This document shows positions 37,538 to 45,618 of a stretch of DNA of 64,000 nt, one piece after another. The first letter of the stretch is position 1. Each line of letters starts with the position of its first letter. Below the pieces are notes generated by a model that saw only the letters and a list, made by a program, of their open reading frames with translations, did no database searches and was not told where the DNA came from. The stretch spans positions 1 through 64,000 of the forward strand of contig CAJTYR010000005.1 of the NCBI GenBank assembly GCA_910584295.1. Direction: 5' to 3'. Both the position numbers and the translations under genes were made by a program. The DNA is from an uncultured Christensenella sp. GTDB lineage: Bacteria; Bacillota; Clostridia; Christensenellales; UBA1242.

Positions 37538-38464
37538 ATGGATATAAAACAAGAAATCAAAGAAAGAATTGAAAAAGCAAAGGCGCTCAAAAAGACAATC
37601 AGTTTTGAATGGTTTGAGCGATTTTTTGATATGCTTGAAAAGTCTGGTGTTAGTGATGAAATTATCCGTAAAACAATGGACTATGCACTAAGTGCTGACG
37701 GACTTGAAAGAACAACAGCAAAAGGCAACAGTGAAGGTTTTTACAAAAACAAACAATCAGCACAAGCAATCAGCGGTTTTTTTGAATATATGAGAAACAT
37801 GGCACAAAACTATGGGCAAGAAAGATTTAAAGACTTTCTTGAAAACTCACTTTTGCAGATTGCTGATGAATATGAAGAATATAAACAAAATGGTTTTGGC
37901 AAGCGCACATCTTTGAAAAATCTATTTTTGAAACATCTTGTGCTTGAAAATCCAGAGGATGTTGTTTTTGAATATTTTGGAACGCCAATTGATAAACTTT
38001 CAGCAGATGAAGATTTAAGTTTGATTTATTTAAAAATCGCAGGAATGGAAATCGGAGATATAAAATTTCAAGAACAAAATGGAAATCCACCGGCAATACA
38101 TTTCACAGATTTTCGCACACTAAACGGACTTGAAAAAATGGGTTTGGGCAGTCACCTATTCACTGAATTTTGCAAACAGATGACGGAACACAAAACTGGT
38201 TATCCCGTGATTGCGTGGAATGTTATGAAAGGTCATGACGGAGAACAAGTTTATGCCAAATGGGGAGCCTATCCAATTATGGTTGGATGTGAAAACGATT
38301 TTTGGGAATATGACACAACGCCGCTAACACCAGAAGAAACTGATAAATTTTATGGCGATCACGGAAGATTGTTTTACTTTGCACCAGAAACAATTGAAAA
38401 ATTGGCAACAAAGCAAAACACAAGATATGGGCAACAGAAACAAATTGAAGAAATAACTTTGTAA
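37538..38464 (+). CDS. Hypothetical protein with a GNAT-like C-terminal part
   Basis: A 308-residue protein. The N-terminal 160 residues are helical and unrecognised. The C-terminal part has the strand IHFTDFRTLN, then a segment LEKMGLGSHLFTEFCKQM resembling the acetyl-CoA loop of GNAT proteins, then YPVIAWNVMKG and VYAKWGAYPIM. This order fits an acetyltransferase-like fold, but the motif is weak. The ATG at 37538 has AGGAG upstream and follows the broken oxidoreductase gene by 16 bp. Confidence 0.6.
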   Translation: MDIKQEIKERIEKAKALKKTISFEWFERFFDMLEKSGVSDEIIRKTMDYALSADGLERTTAKGNSEGFYKNKQSAQAISGFFEYMRNMAQNYGQERFKDFLENSLLQIADEYEEYKQNGFGKRTSLKNLFLKHLVLENPEDVVFEYFGTPIDKLSADEDLSLIYLKIAGMEIGDIKFQEQNGNPPAIHFTDFRTLNGLEKMGLGSHLFTEFCKQMTEHKTGYPVIAWNVMKGHDGEQVYAKWGAYPIMVGCENDFWEYDTTPLTPEETDKFYGDHGRLFYFAPETIEKLATKQNTRYGQQKQIEEITL

Positions 38465-38475
38465 AGAGGTAGAAT

Positions 38476-39576
38476 ATGAATTTAACTGAAATAAACAAAA
38501 ACATTGTGGACAGAAGTGACTTGTTTTATTGGCAAGCAGAAAGACGTGTCACAGTGCAAGAAGCTGCTGAAATTTGGAAAGATAGACATTCAGCTATTAA
38601 GAATGACGAACTTTTAAAAAAGGTCAACAAAGTTCTTAAAAATGAAGTTTGTGTTTCCATTGACGAGGTTGACCCAGAAAAGCAAGAAGCAAATGGAAGC
38701 GTCAACTCAAATCGCATTGGATATTTGAAGAATGGTAAAAAGGTAATTATTCGCTGTCATCCACGTGGGTTGAGAAATGGTTATTTTTATGTGGAATCTC
38801 TTGCTGCCAATCTTTTAAGTGAAAATGGACTTTCAACCTACAAGACTTACGCAATACATGATTGTGAAAATGAAAATGATTGTGCCTTTCAAGTGATTGA
38901 AAGAATTGACGGACACAATATTGACAACTTTTTGCAAGAACATCCAGAATGTGAACAAAAACTTGTTTTTGAAATGGGTAAAACTATGGCGAAAATCCAT
39001 AGAATACAAGTTGACGGATTTGGTCCTTTTGACAATGAACTTGCCAAGAAAGGTGTTTTGAAAGGCATACACAAATCTTTTTACGATTCTGTTCTTGCAG
39101 GACTTGACTTTGATTTAGACACTCTTGTTGAACATAAAATTTTGACAACAGCAAAAGCAAAAAAATATAAGCAGCTTTTCACAAACAGCAAAGATACACT
39201 TTCTTGCAAACAGGCTGTTTTGGTGCATAATGATTTTGCCGACTGGAATTTGCTGACAGACGGAAAAACAATCAATGGAGTTTTGGATTTTGACGAATGT
39301 GTTGGAAGTGACCCCGTGACTGATATTGCTTGTTGGAGCCTATTCTTTACACCAAGCAGATTGAAAATCTTTTTGGACGGATATTTCACAATTGCAAAAC
39401 GCCCAGAAAACTTTGAACAAAAATTTCAATTGTTAAAATTAAGGTATTCCCTTTCAAAAATGACTTTAAGGACAAGACGCTATTTCTATGAGAAAAGCGA
39501 CTTTATGAAGAAAATGATTGAAGTTGGAAAAGAGAGTTTGAAAGCAGGCGAAGATTATTTTGGACTTTCTAAATAA
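38476..39576 (+). CDS. Aminoglycoside phosphotransferase-fold kinase
   Basis: A 366-residue protein of the APH/choline-kinase-like fold. The catalytic loop VHNDFADWNLL (HxDxxxxN) is near residue 248 and the metal motif INGVLDFDECVGSDPVTDIACW follows. N-terminal lobe elements include VIIRCHPRGLRNGYFYVE. It phosphorylates a small hydroxyl compound; antibiotics are only one possibility. It is the last gene of the operon, 11 bp after the previous gene. Its C-terminus is Lys/Arg-rich. Confidence 0.8.
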   Translation: MNLTEINKNIVDRSDLFYWQAERRVTVQEAAEIWKDRHSAIKNDELLKKVNKVLKNEVCVSIDEVDPEKQEANGSVNSNRIGYLKNGKKVIIRCHPRGLRNGYFYVESLAANLLSENGLSTYKTYAIHDCENENDCAFQVIERIDGHNIDNFLQEHPECEQKLVFEMGKTMAKIHRIQVDGFGPFDNELAKKGVLKGIHKSFYDSVLAGLDFDLDTLVEHKILTTAKAKKYKQLFTNSKDTLSCKQAVLVHNDFADWNLLTDGKTINGVLDFDECVGSDPVTDIACWSLFFTPSRLKIFLDGYFTIAKRPENFEQKFQLLKLRYSLSKMTLRTRRYFYEKSDFMKKMIEVGKESLKAGEDYFGLSK

Positions 39577-39604
39577 AAAATTTAAAAATATTTTGTAAAA
39601 ACAC

Positions 39605-39663
39605 TTGCATTATTTTTGCAGGTGTTTTATAATACTCTCATAAACATACGCTATGTATGTTTA
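39605..39663 (+). promoter_or_regulatory. Promoter with palindromic operator of the LexA-like gene
   Basis: TTGCAT (39605-39610) and TATAAT (39628-39633) are 17 bp apart. The dyad TAAACATAC / GTATGTTTA (39641-39649 and 39655-39663, 5-bp spacer) covers the expected start site. It differs from the usual Firmicutes SOS box (CGAAC-N4-GTTCG), so the repressor probably reads its own element-specific operator. Confidence 0.8.
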
Positions 39664-39678
39664 AGTGGGAGCCAAAAG

Positions 39679-40275
39679 ATGAAAGTAATCAGCGAAGAAA
39701 AAGTTGGATTGGTGCGAGACTTTATAAAAGATTTTCAACAAAAAGAAGGGAGAGCGCCTTCATTCAGACAAATTGCCAAAGGATGTAATTTCCCAAGCAT
39801 ACAAACAGCACAAAAGTATGTTGCCATTCTTCAAAGTCGTGGCGAAATCGAGAAAACAGATTCTGGCAAAATCGCAGTCCCTTTCAATCTGCAAAAAGGC
39901 CGAACAATAATAGCCCCATTGGTCGGAAGTATTGCGTGTGGTCCCCAAATACTTGCAGTGCAGAACATTGAAGCCACTTATCAGCTTCCAACAGCTATTT
40001 TTGGTGATGAGCCAACAATGATATTGACCGCCAAAGGAAACAGCATGACCGGCGTTGGAATTTACGACGGTGATTTGATTGTTGCAAGCATTTGCAACGA
40101 AGCTAAAAATGGCGATGTTGTTGTTGCTTTAATTGACGACTCTGCAACTGTCAAAACTTACTACAAAAAGAATGGCAAACACATCTTACACCCCGAAAAT
40201 CCAGAGTATGAAGATATTTTGCCAGAAAATCTTATTATACAGGGAATTGTAAAACACACAATACATAGTTTTTAG
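39679..40275 (+). CDS. LexA-like self-cleaving repressor
   Basis: A 199-residue protein. The N-terminal winged helix (VRDFIKDFQQKEGRAPSFRQIA) is LexA type. The C-terminal S24 peptidase domain has a Cys-Gly cleavage-like site in SIACGPQ, the catalytic Ser in AKGNSMTGVGIYDGD and the Lys in TVKTYY. LexA represses SOS genes until RecA promotes self-cleavage; here it probably controls element genes after DNA damage. The ATG at 39679 is chosen because GGGAG lies upstream and the promoter-operator precedes it. It is the first gene of the transfer region. Confidence 0.9.
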   Translation: MKVISEEKVGLVRDFIKDFQQKEGRAPSFRQIAKGCNFPSIQTAQKYVAILQSRGEIEKTDSGKIAVPFNLQKGRTIIAPLVGSIACGPQILAVQNIEATYQLPTAIFGDEPTMILTAKGNSMTGVGIYDGDLIVASICNEAKNGDVVVALIDDSATVKTYYKKNGKHILHPENPEYEDILPENLIIQGIVKHTIHSF

Positions 40276-40285
40276 GAGGCTTTAA

Positions 40286-40477
40286 ATGAAAACTATACAC
40301 TACTGTCCCAATTGCGGACGCTGCATAGGCGAAAGCACAACAACAGACGAAAGCTGCTTATGCAAAGTCCTTACAAAAGAGCCGGTGAAATTGAAGAAAC
40401 ATCAATTTGTTATGAAAAACACTTGTAAAAAATGTAAAACTGTCATCTTTGTGTCGTTAGAGTTTAAGAATAGTTAA
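40286..40477 (+). CDS. Small zinc-ribbon protein
   Basis: A 63-residue protein with two Cys pairs, CPNCGRC near residues 7-13 and CKKCKT near residues 47-52, typical of a structural zinc ribbon. AGGAGG precedes the ATG, and it follows the LexA-like gene by 10 bp. The role is unknown, perhaps DNA or RNA binding in the element's regulation. Confidence 0.7.
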   Translation: MKTIHYCPNCGRCIGESTTTDESCLCKVLTKEPVKLKKHQFVMKNTCKKCKTVIFVSLEFKNS

Positions 40478-40486
40478 ATTTTAATA

Positions 40487-40616
40487 GTGGACCACAGAGT
40501 CCCAGACGTATGACAAAATATCCACATGGACCTTAATTGTCCGGATAACGAAATTTATCCTAAACATTTAAGGTTTTTTTAATCCCGCATGTTTAGGCAT
40601 GTGGGATTTTTTTAAT
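40487..40616 (+). promoter_or_regulatory. Structured 3' leader with alternative terminator pairing
   Basis: After the zinc-ribbon gene come GTGGA/TCCAC (40487-40491 and 40521-40525), GGAC/GTCC (40528-40531 and 40539-40542) and GGATAA/TTATCC (40543-40548 and 40555-40560). A terminator follows: AATCCCGCATG/CATGTGGGATT (40581-40591 and 40598-40608) with T's. CCTAAACAT (40559-40567) is the exact complement of ATGTTTAGG (40589-40597), which overlaps the terminator arm and loop, so terminator and this 9-bp helix exclude each other. This is an attenuator-like layout ahead of the regulator and mobilisation genes. Confidence 0.5.
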
Positions 40617-40700
40617 TTTAAAAAATCGAAACCATAATTTTGACCCATTTCTCAGTTATTACTTATGAAAGGATTTTTAAAGATTTTCTCAAAAACTTTT

Positions 40701-40721
40701 TTCAATGTGTCAGACATTGAA
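40701..40721 (+). promoter_or_regulatory. Operator-like inverted repeat before the HTH gene
   Basis: TTCAATGT (40701-40708) and ACATTGAA (40714-40721) form an 8-bp dyad with a 5-bp spacer, 52 bp before the GTG start. TTGACC (40640-40645) and TATGAA (40664-40669) with 18 bp spacing may be the promoter. The HTH protein just downstream could bind here. Confidence 0.45.
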
Positions 40722-40773
40722 ACATTGACTTTGCTAAGATAGCCACGAAATCAACAAAAGGAGGTAAATTGCG

Positions 40774-41124
40774 GTGCGAACTCGTTTTATACAAAATGAC
40801 ATTCTTGCTTTTCTACAAGATTATAAACAACACACAATGCAAGACATTTGCAACGAGTTGGAAATAAGTCGTTCCACATGCTTGCGACATTTGAACGATT
40901 TGTCTTTGCACTACAATATCCAGACTTTTGTTGGTGGAAGAAATACAGGTGGCGTGAAATTGATTGGCAAAAAGCAAATTGATGTGAACTTGACAGATGA
41001 CGAACTGCAACTCGTCATCAAGCAATTAGAGTCGTTGCAGGGCTCTAAAAATATTGAAGCTTTTGCAAATAAACTCGCTCGCCTAATTGAAAAGGAGCAA
41101 ATAAATGAAAGTAAAATACTTTGA
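40774..41124 (+). CDS. DeoR/HTH_11-type regulator
   Basis: A 116-residue protein. An N-terminal winged helix (ILAFLQDYKQHTMQDIC, then ISRSTCLRHLNDL) is followed by strands and a C-terminal helix, without a ligand domain. The GTG start has AGGAGG with good spacing. It overlaps the next gene by 20 bp. It probably regulates transfer genes. Confidence 0.7.
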   Translation: MRTRFIQNDILAFLQDYKQHTMQDICNELEISRSTCLRHLNDLSLHYNIQTFVGGRNTGGVKLIGKKQIDVNLTDDELQLVIKQLESLQGSKNIEAFANKLARLIEKEQINESKIL

Positions 41125-41641
41125 TCGCATTGTTGCGGAAGATTACATTGAAATCAATGTAAGTGCAAAAATTTCACACTTTTTGAAGGATGAAAGAAAA
41201 AGGTATCGAGAAGAAAAGGAACAAAACAAAGATAATGTCTCTTTGGAAAAGCTTGTTGATAAGGGTTTTCAGCCTGTTGAAACTACAAGTGTTGAACGAG
41301 AAATTGCAAAAAGAGAAAGAGAACGAAAATATTTACAAAGCAAAGATTATAAACGGTTTTTATATTCTTTGAGAAAAGAAATCAAAAATACAATGGATAT
41401 TATGCCTAAAATGGTGCGAATGTCTATGTTTTTGCGATTTTTTAAAGGATTCTCTATTTCACAAATTGCAAAGGCACTTAGCATAACTAAAAGTTCTGCC
41501 CAAAGTTATTTAGCGGAAGGCAGTAAATATATTAAGTATTTCTTAAATAAAGACATTAAGCAGCAAGATAAGCTTGAACGCCAAAGACGCATGAGAATTG
41601 AACAAGAAAAATATGATAAACTTTCTTCAAAAAAATTTTAA
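41105..41641 (+). CDS. Sigma-70 region-4-like DNA-binding protein
   Basis: A 178-residue protein. The C-terminal half has a helix-turn-helix like sigma region 4, FLRFFKGFSISQIAKALSI then SSAQSYLAEG, followed by a basic tail. The N-terminal half is charged and helical. Sigma-like proteins of this size in conjugative elements control transfer operons. AAAGGAG precedes the ATG, and the gene overlaps the end of the HTH gene, so they are coupled. Confidence 0.7.
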   Translation: MKVKYFDRIVAEDYIEINVSAKISHFLKDERKRYREEKEQNKDNVSLEKLVDKGFQPVETTSVEREIAKRERERKYLQSKDYKRFLYSLRKEIKNTMDIMPKMVRMSMFLRFFKGFSISQIAKALSITKSSAQSYLAEGSKYIKYFLNKDIKQQDKLERQRRMRIEQEKYDKLSSKKF

Positions 41642-41825
41642 AAAAATCACATTTTCAAAACGCTAAACATTCGTAAAAATAAGCACTTTTTTGAAATTGG
41701 CCCCATACGATTTCCCTATATAAGTGAAGGGGCAAAAAAATAAGTTTTATAGTTTTTGATGTTCTGCATGGGCTATGCGTTCGCATGGCTCGTGCAGTAA
41801 AAACTAAATTTAATAAGGAGACTTT
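41642..41825 (+). other. Intergenic region containing the candidate oriT
   Basis: GCCCC/GGGGC arms (about 41701-41705 and 41729-41733) enclose an AT-rich stretch. The dominant dyad is at 41750-41806. No gene is seen. It lies immediately upstream of the MobC-like and relaxase genes. Confidence 0.5.
41750..41806 (+). other. Candidate origin of transfer hairpin
   Basis: Positions 41764-41779 pair with 41782-41797 in a continuous 16-bp stem (three G-T pairs) around a 2-nt loop. Flanking TAGTTTTT (41750-41757) and AAAAACTA (41799-41806) extend the dyad. Transfer origins of relaxase-driven elements typically are inverted repeats directly upstream of the mob genes, as here. The nick site cannot be read. 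Confidence 0.55.
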
Positions 41826-42266
41826 ATGAACGAACAATATACAATCAGAGTTTATGACACAAGACTTGTTTCAAAGGTTGAAGAACTCTACAAAAATTGC
41901 AAAGACATTTACACGTCAAAAAATCCTTTCATGGTAGATTGCTTGGTGAGAGGCATGGAAGTTATTGAAAAGGATTTGTTTGGCACAAAGAAAACTGACA
42001 ATGTTGAAGAACTTTACAACGAAGTTAAACTGACAATCAAAAAGCTTGACATCCTTTTGAAGCTTTGCGAGAAAACTGCACGAGAGAGCATTGCAAACAT
42101 TAAGATCAATCAAAATCTTTTGTCTTGCAATTATAAAATGCTTTTGGGCTTGTCAGACAACAATCCAGAGCCAAGAGAAAAAGTGGAATCTGGCATGTAT
42201 GACAATCTTCCTGCACGCTTGGAAGAAGTTTTGGAAGAAGTCTTGCAACATTTTTTGGGTAAATGA
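41826..42266 (+). CDS. MobC-like relaxosome accessory protein
   Basis: A 146-residue protein. The N-terminus TIRVYDTRLVSKVEELY is RHH-like, and the rest is helical (coiled-coil likely, residues 55-100). MobC proteins bind oriT and help the relaxase open the strands. The assignment rests on the RHH-like start and its place between candidate oriT and relaxase. The stop overlaps the relaxase start (ATGA). Alternatives are another element-encoded RHH regulator. Confidence 0.6.
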   Translation: MNEQYTIRVYDTRLVSKVEELYKNCKDIYTSKNPFMVDCLVRGMEVIEKDLFGTKKTDNVEELYNEVKLTIKKLDILLKLCEKTARESIANIKINQNLLSCNYKMLLGLSDNNPEPREKVESGMYDNLPARLEEVLEEVLQHFLGK

Positions 42267-43453
42267 GCGTCCCAAATGTAAACCTATTTATTGGATATGT
42301 TGACTGCTTGAAAGGAAAAAGCAGCCAAGACAAATATGTGAAAGAAAATTTTGAAACAAGACGATTTTATTCTGCTGGCAAAGATTATGATTATGTTAAA
42401 TATGTGCAAAATGGAAGCAAAGAAAAATTAGATTTTGTTGACTATTCTGGGAATGAAGAAAAAAGCAAAGGCATTTTCAATGAAAATGGCCTTATGGATG
42501 AAAAACAAATAAAAGAATTGCGAACAAAACTAAGGGATTGTCAAAGCCCAATTTGGCATGGTGTTATTTCTTTTACAGAAGAATTTGGAGACAAGTTTTG
42601 TGACGATTATGAAAAGGCATATAACCTTATGAAAACGCAGTTGCCGAAGTTTTTTGAAAATGCAGGCTTACAACCGGACAATATGGTTTGGTTTGCAGGA
42701 CTACACGAAAACACTGACAACAAGCATATTCATTTTTCATTCTTTGAGAAAGCCCCTTTAAGAATGAGACAACGCCACAAAGGATTGTTTTATTCAAATG
42801 GAATGATAAACAAAACTGCATTGAGCAAGTTTAAAGTCGCTTGCGAACTTCATTTACTGAACATATACAAACAAATAGGAAAAAACAGAAACGCTCTTAC
42901 AAACTCAATGAAAGAAGGACTAAATTTAGGAGCATTTATGAAAAATATCAAATCTCTCATCTTTATTCTTCCAGAGAAAGGAAGATTAAGCTATGAAAGT
43001 GAGAACATTAAGCCATTCAAACCACAAATTGATTTGATTGTAAATTCAATTATCCACTCAAACAAAGACTTAAAGCAAAAATTTGATAACTTTGACAAAA
43101 TTTTGACTATTCGAGACAATGAACTTTTGAAAGCCTATTCCAAACTGAAAATAAATTACACAGACAAGCTTTTGCATGACAAGTGTATTTATGACATCTA
43201 CCGCAGGCTTGGAAATCTTGTTTTGCTTACAGTTAAAGAAATTCGCATGGAACAAAGAAAACTGGACTATGAAACAAGAAATCGTCTTGTAAGAAAGAGA
43301 ATTGACAAGTTTAAAAGAAAAGCACTTATCAAAAAGTGTATGCAACTTAGCGAACTTGTCAATCGAGAAATCGTATCTGCCTTTCAGGAATATTTGGACA
43401 AGCTTGAAGAAGCAAATTTCAAAATTATGAAAGAAGAAGGGTTTTTGGATTGA
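42263..43453 (+). CDS. Relaxase (MobL/MobP-like)
   Basis: A 396-residue relaxase that would nick oriT and lead the strand into the recipient. The segment PIWHGVISFTEEFG and the three-His metal motif AGLHENTDNKHIHFSFFE (about residues 150-167) match the MobP/MobL group of Firmicutes. A Tyr-rich N-terminus (YSAGKDYDYVKYV) may hold the nucleophile. The C-terminal 200 residues are helical and basic. It starts inside the MobC stop and ends in the VirD4 start. Confidence 0.82.
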   Translation: MSVPNVNLFIGYVDCLKGKSSQDKYVKENFETRRFYSAGKDYDYVKYVQNGSKEKLDFVDYSGNEEKSKGIFNENGLMDEKQIKELRTKLRDCQSPIWHGVISFTEEFGDKFCDDYEKAYNLMKTQLPKFFENAGLQPDNMVWFAGLHENTDNKHIHFSFFEKAPLRMRQRHKGLFYSNGMINKTALSKFKVACELHLLNIYKQIGKNRNALTNSMKEGLNLGAFMKNIKSLIFILPEKGRLSYESENIKPFKPQIDLIVNSIIHSNKDLKQKFDNFDKILTIRDNELLKAYSKLKINYTDKLLHDKCIYDIYRRLGNLVLLTVKEIRMEQRKLDYETRNRLVRKRIDKFKRKALIKKCMQLSELVNREIVSAFQEYLDKLEEANFKIMKEEGFLD

Positions 43454-45618
43454 AGATTTTGAAAAAAGTCATTATTTGGCTTGTTATCTTTGCGGTTTGC
43501 TTTGTTTGTGGATATTTAGTCAATATGTTTGTTTCAAACAATTTTGCACTTGAATTTAAGTTTAATCCTGCTTTGCTTGTTGCAGGAAAAACTTGGCTTT
43601 ACACTTTGTTTCTTGTGTCAATTTTCTTTGTTATGTGGCTGTTTGCTTGGTTTAAAGGGATTGGGAAAAATCCAAAGACAATCATGCAAGCCAAAGAAAA
43701 AGATAAAGATATTTACACAGGACTTGAACAAGCACATTTTCAAACAGATAAAGAAATTCAAAACAACTTTAAAACAGTTGACTATATAAACTTGCCAAAG
43801 ACAGACATTGAAGGAATCCCTGTCAAAGCCGAAGAAACAGCAAAAGGATATAAAATCACTTTTGCAAAGCCAGCACACACTCTTGTCATTGGAACAACTG
43901 GCTCTGGTAAAACAACAACATTCATCAATCCTGTCGTGCAAATTTTATCTCACACTCAAAGTCAGCCTTCAATGCTCTTGTCAGATCCAAAGGGTGAACT
44001 CTATGCCTTGCACGCCAAAAGCCTTATAAATCGTGGCTATGATGTCAAAGTGCTTGACTTACGAAATCCTTACTGCTCAATACGTTGGAATCCACTTGAA
44101 AGGCCTTTTGAAATGTATCAAGAGATGTTGTCACTTGATGACAAAGTCCACTTAAACGAAGAAGAAGGCTATTATGTTTTTGAAGAAAAAATCTATTACA
44201 GCGAAGAAGAGAAAAATGCCGCTGTGCAAGTGCGAAAACAAGAAATCTTTGATGAAGTGTATGAGGACTTAAACGACATTTGTTCTGTTCTCTGCCCCGT
44301 CACAAATAAGAGTGAGCCTATTTGGGAAAGTGGCGCCAAAAACTTTATTCTTGCGATCACTCTTGCCATGCTTGAAGATAGTGAAAATCCAAAACTTGGC
44401 ATGACAAAAGAAAAGTTTAATTTTTACAACATTATGAAGATTGCCACAAACACACAAAACGATTGCGAAGATCTCATGGACTATTTCAAAAATAGAAGCC
44501 CGATTTCTAAAAGTGTCAGTCTTTCAAAACAAGTGCTTGACGCCAGCGACAAAACACGAGGATCTTATTTGTCAACAATCTTTGACAAACTTTCAATGTT
44601 TAGTGACATGAGTATTTGTTCTTTGACAAGTGCAAATGAAATCAACTTTGGAGAGATTGCGACAAAACCAACAGCACTGTTCTTGCAGATTCCAGACGAA
44701 AAAGAAACAAGACATACACTTGCTGCTATGGTAATTTTGCAAGCCTACAAAGCACTCGTAGCGAAGGCAAACACATATCCAGATTTGGCACTGCCAAGAA
44801 GTGTATATTTTCTTCTTGACGAGTTTGGCAATCTGCCAAAAGTCCACAAACTTGAACAAATGATTACAGTTGGCAGAAGCAGAAAAATTTGGCTTTCTCT
44901 TGTTGTGCAATCCTATGCCCAGCTTGCCAAAGTTTATGATGACAAAAGTGCAGACATTATCAAGTCAAACTGCAATATTCAAATCTTTATTGGAACAACA
45001 GATTTGAAAACTATTGAAGAATTTTCAAAAAAATGCGGAAATTTCTCAATAATTCAACGAAATGTCAGCTTTTCTTCATCAAATGACAATGTTGGAAGCT
45101 CTGTAAGTGTCAAAGAAAGGCCCCTTATTTATCCAACAGAATTGCAACAACTCAACAGCCCAGACAACATGGGAAATGCAATTGTCAATGTCTTTGGCTT
45201 TTCGCCAATCAAAAGCAAATTTACGCCAAGTTATCAAAGCAGATATTTTGTTTTGGAAAAGACAAATCAGCTTTTATCCGAAGGCAAATATTTCAATGAA
45301 AAACAAGTTTTCTATAACATGCTTGAAAGAAATAAAAGTGTGCTAAGAAGAGAAAGATTTGAAACAAACAGATTTGACATAACGCCTTTTGTTGAAAGCT
45401 TTAAAGTCCAAATTGAAAAGTTTGATTTTGAAAGCTTGGGTTGTTTTGAATATAAGCTTGAAATTCTCAAAGCACTTGACAATCAAGATTTCGACTTGGT
45501 TTGCAAACGCGTGCAAGACATCTCAAGAATGCTTGAAAAATGTGGAACAGACGATTATGGCAATGCCACAAACTTAATTATGAAAGCCGAACAATTAAAA
45601 AGGTTGGTGAAAACATGA
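43450..45618 (+). CDS. VirD4/TraG-type coupling protein
   Basis: A 722-residue membrane ATPase that links the relaxosome to the transfer channel. Two N-terminal membrane segments (residues 5-25 and 45-68) precede Walker A GTTGSGKTTTFINP (about residue 147), LLSDPKGELY and the Walker B region VYFLLDEFGNLPKV. The TTG at 43450 overlaps the relaxase stop (TTGA); another in-frame start is not obvious. The C-terminus overlaps the next gene start by four bases. Confidence 0.9.
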   Translation: MKILKKVIIWLVIFAVCFVCGYLVNMFVSNNFALEFKFNPALLVAGKTWLYTLFLVSIFFVMWLFAWFKGIGKNPKTIMQAKEKDKDIYTGLEQAHFQTDKEIQNNFKTVDYINLPKTDIEGIPVKAEETAKGYKITFAKPAHTLVIGTTGSGKTTTFINPVVQILSHTQSQPSMLLSDPKGELYALHAKSLINRGYDVKVLDLRNPYCSIRWNPLERPFEMYQEMLSLDDKVHLNEEEGYYVFEEKIYYSEEEKNAAVQVRKQEIFDEVYEDLNDICSVLCPVTNKSEPIWESGAKNFILAITLAMLEDSENPKLGMTKEKFNFYNIMKIATNTQNDCEDLMDYFKNRSPISKSVSLSKQVLDASDKTRGSYLSTIFDKLSMFSDMSICSLTSANEINFGEIATKPTALFLQIPDEKETRHTLAAMVILQAYKALVAKANTYPDLALPRSVYFLLDEFGNLPKVHKLEQMITVGRSRKIWLSLVVQSYAQLAKVYDDKSADIIKSNCNIQIFIGTTDLKTIEEFSKKCGNFSIIQRNVSFSSSNDNVGSSVSVKERPLIYPTELQQLNSPDNMGNAIVNVFGFSPIKSKFTPSYQSRYFVLEKTNQLLSEGKYFNEKQVFYNMLERNKSVLRRERFETNRFDITPFVESFKVQIEKFDFESLGCFEYKLEILKALDNQDFDLVCKRVQDISRMLEKCGTDDYGNATNLIMKAEQLKRLVKT

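Noticed and set aside
45540..45614. Longer N-terminus for the giant surface protein
   Set aside because: The upstream part lies inside the VirD4 gene and would hide the signal peptide; the ATG at 45615 with ATGA overlap gives a normal secretory start.
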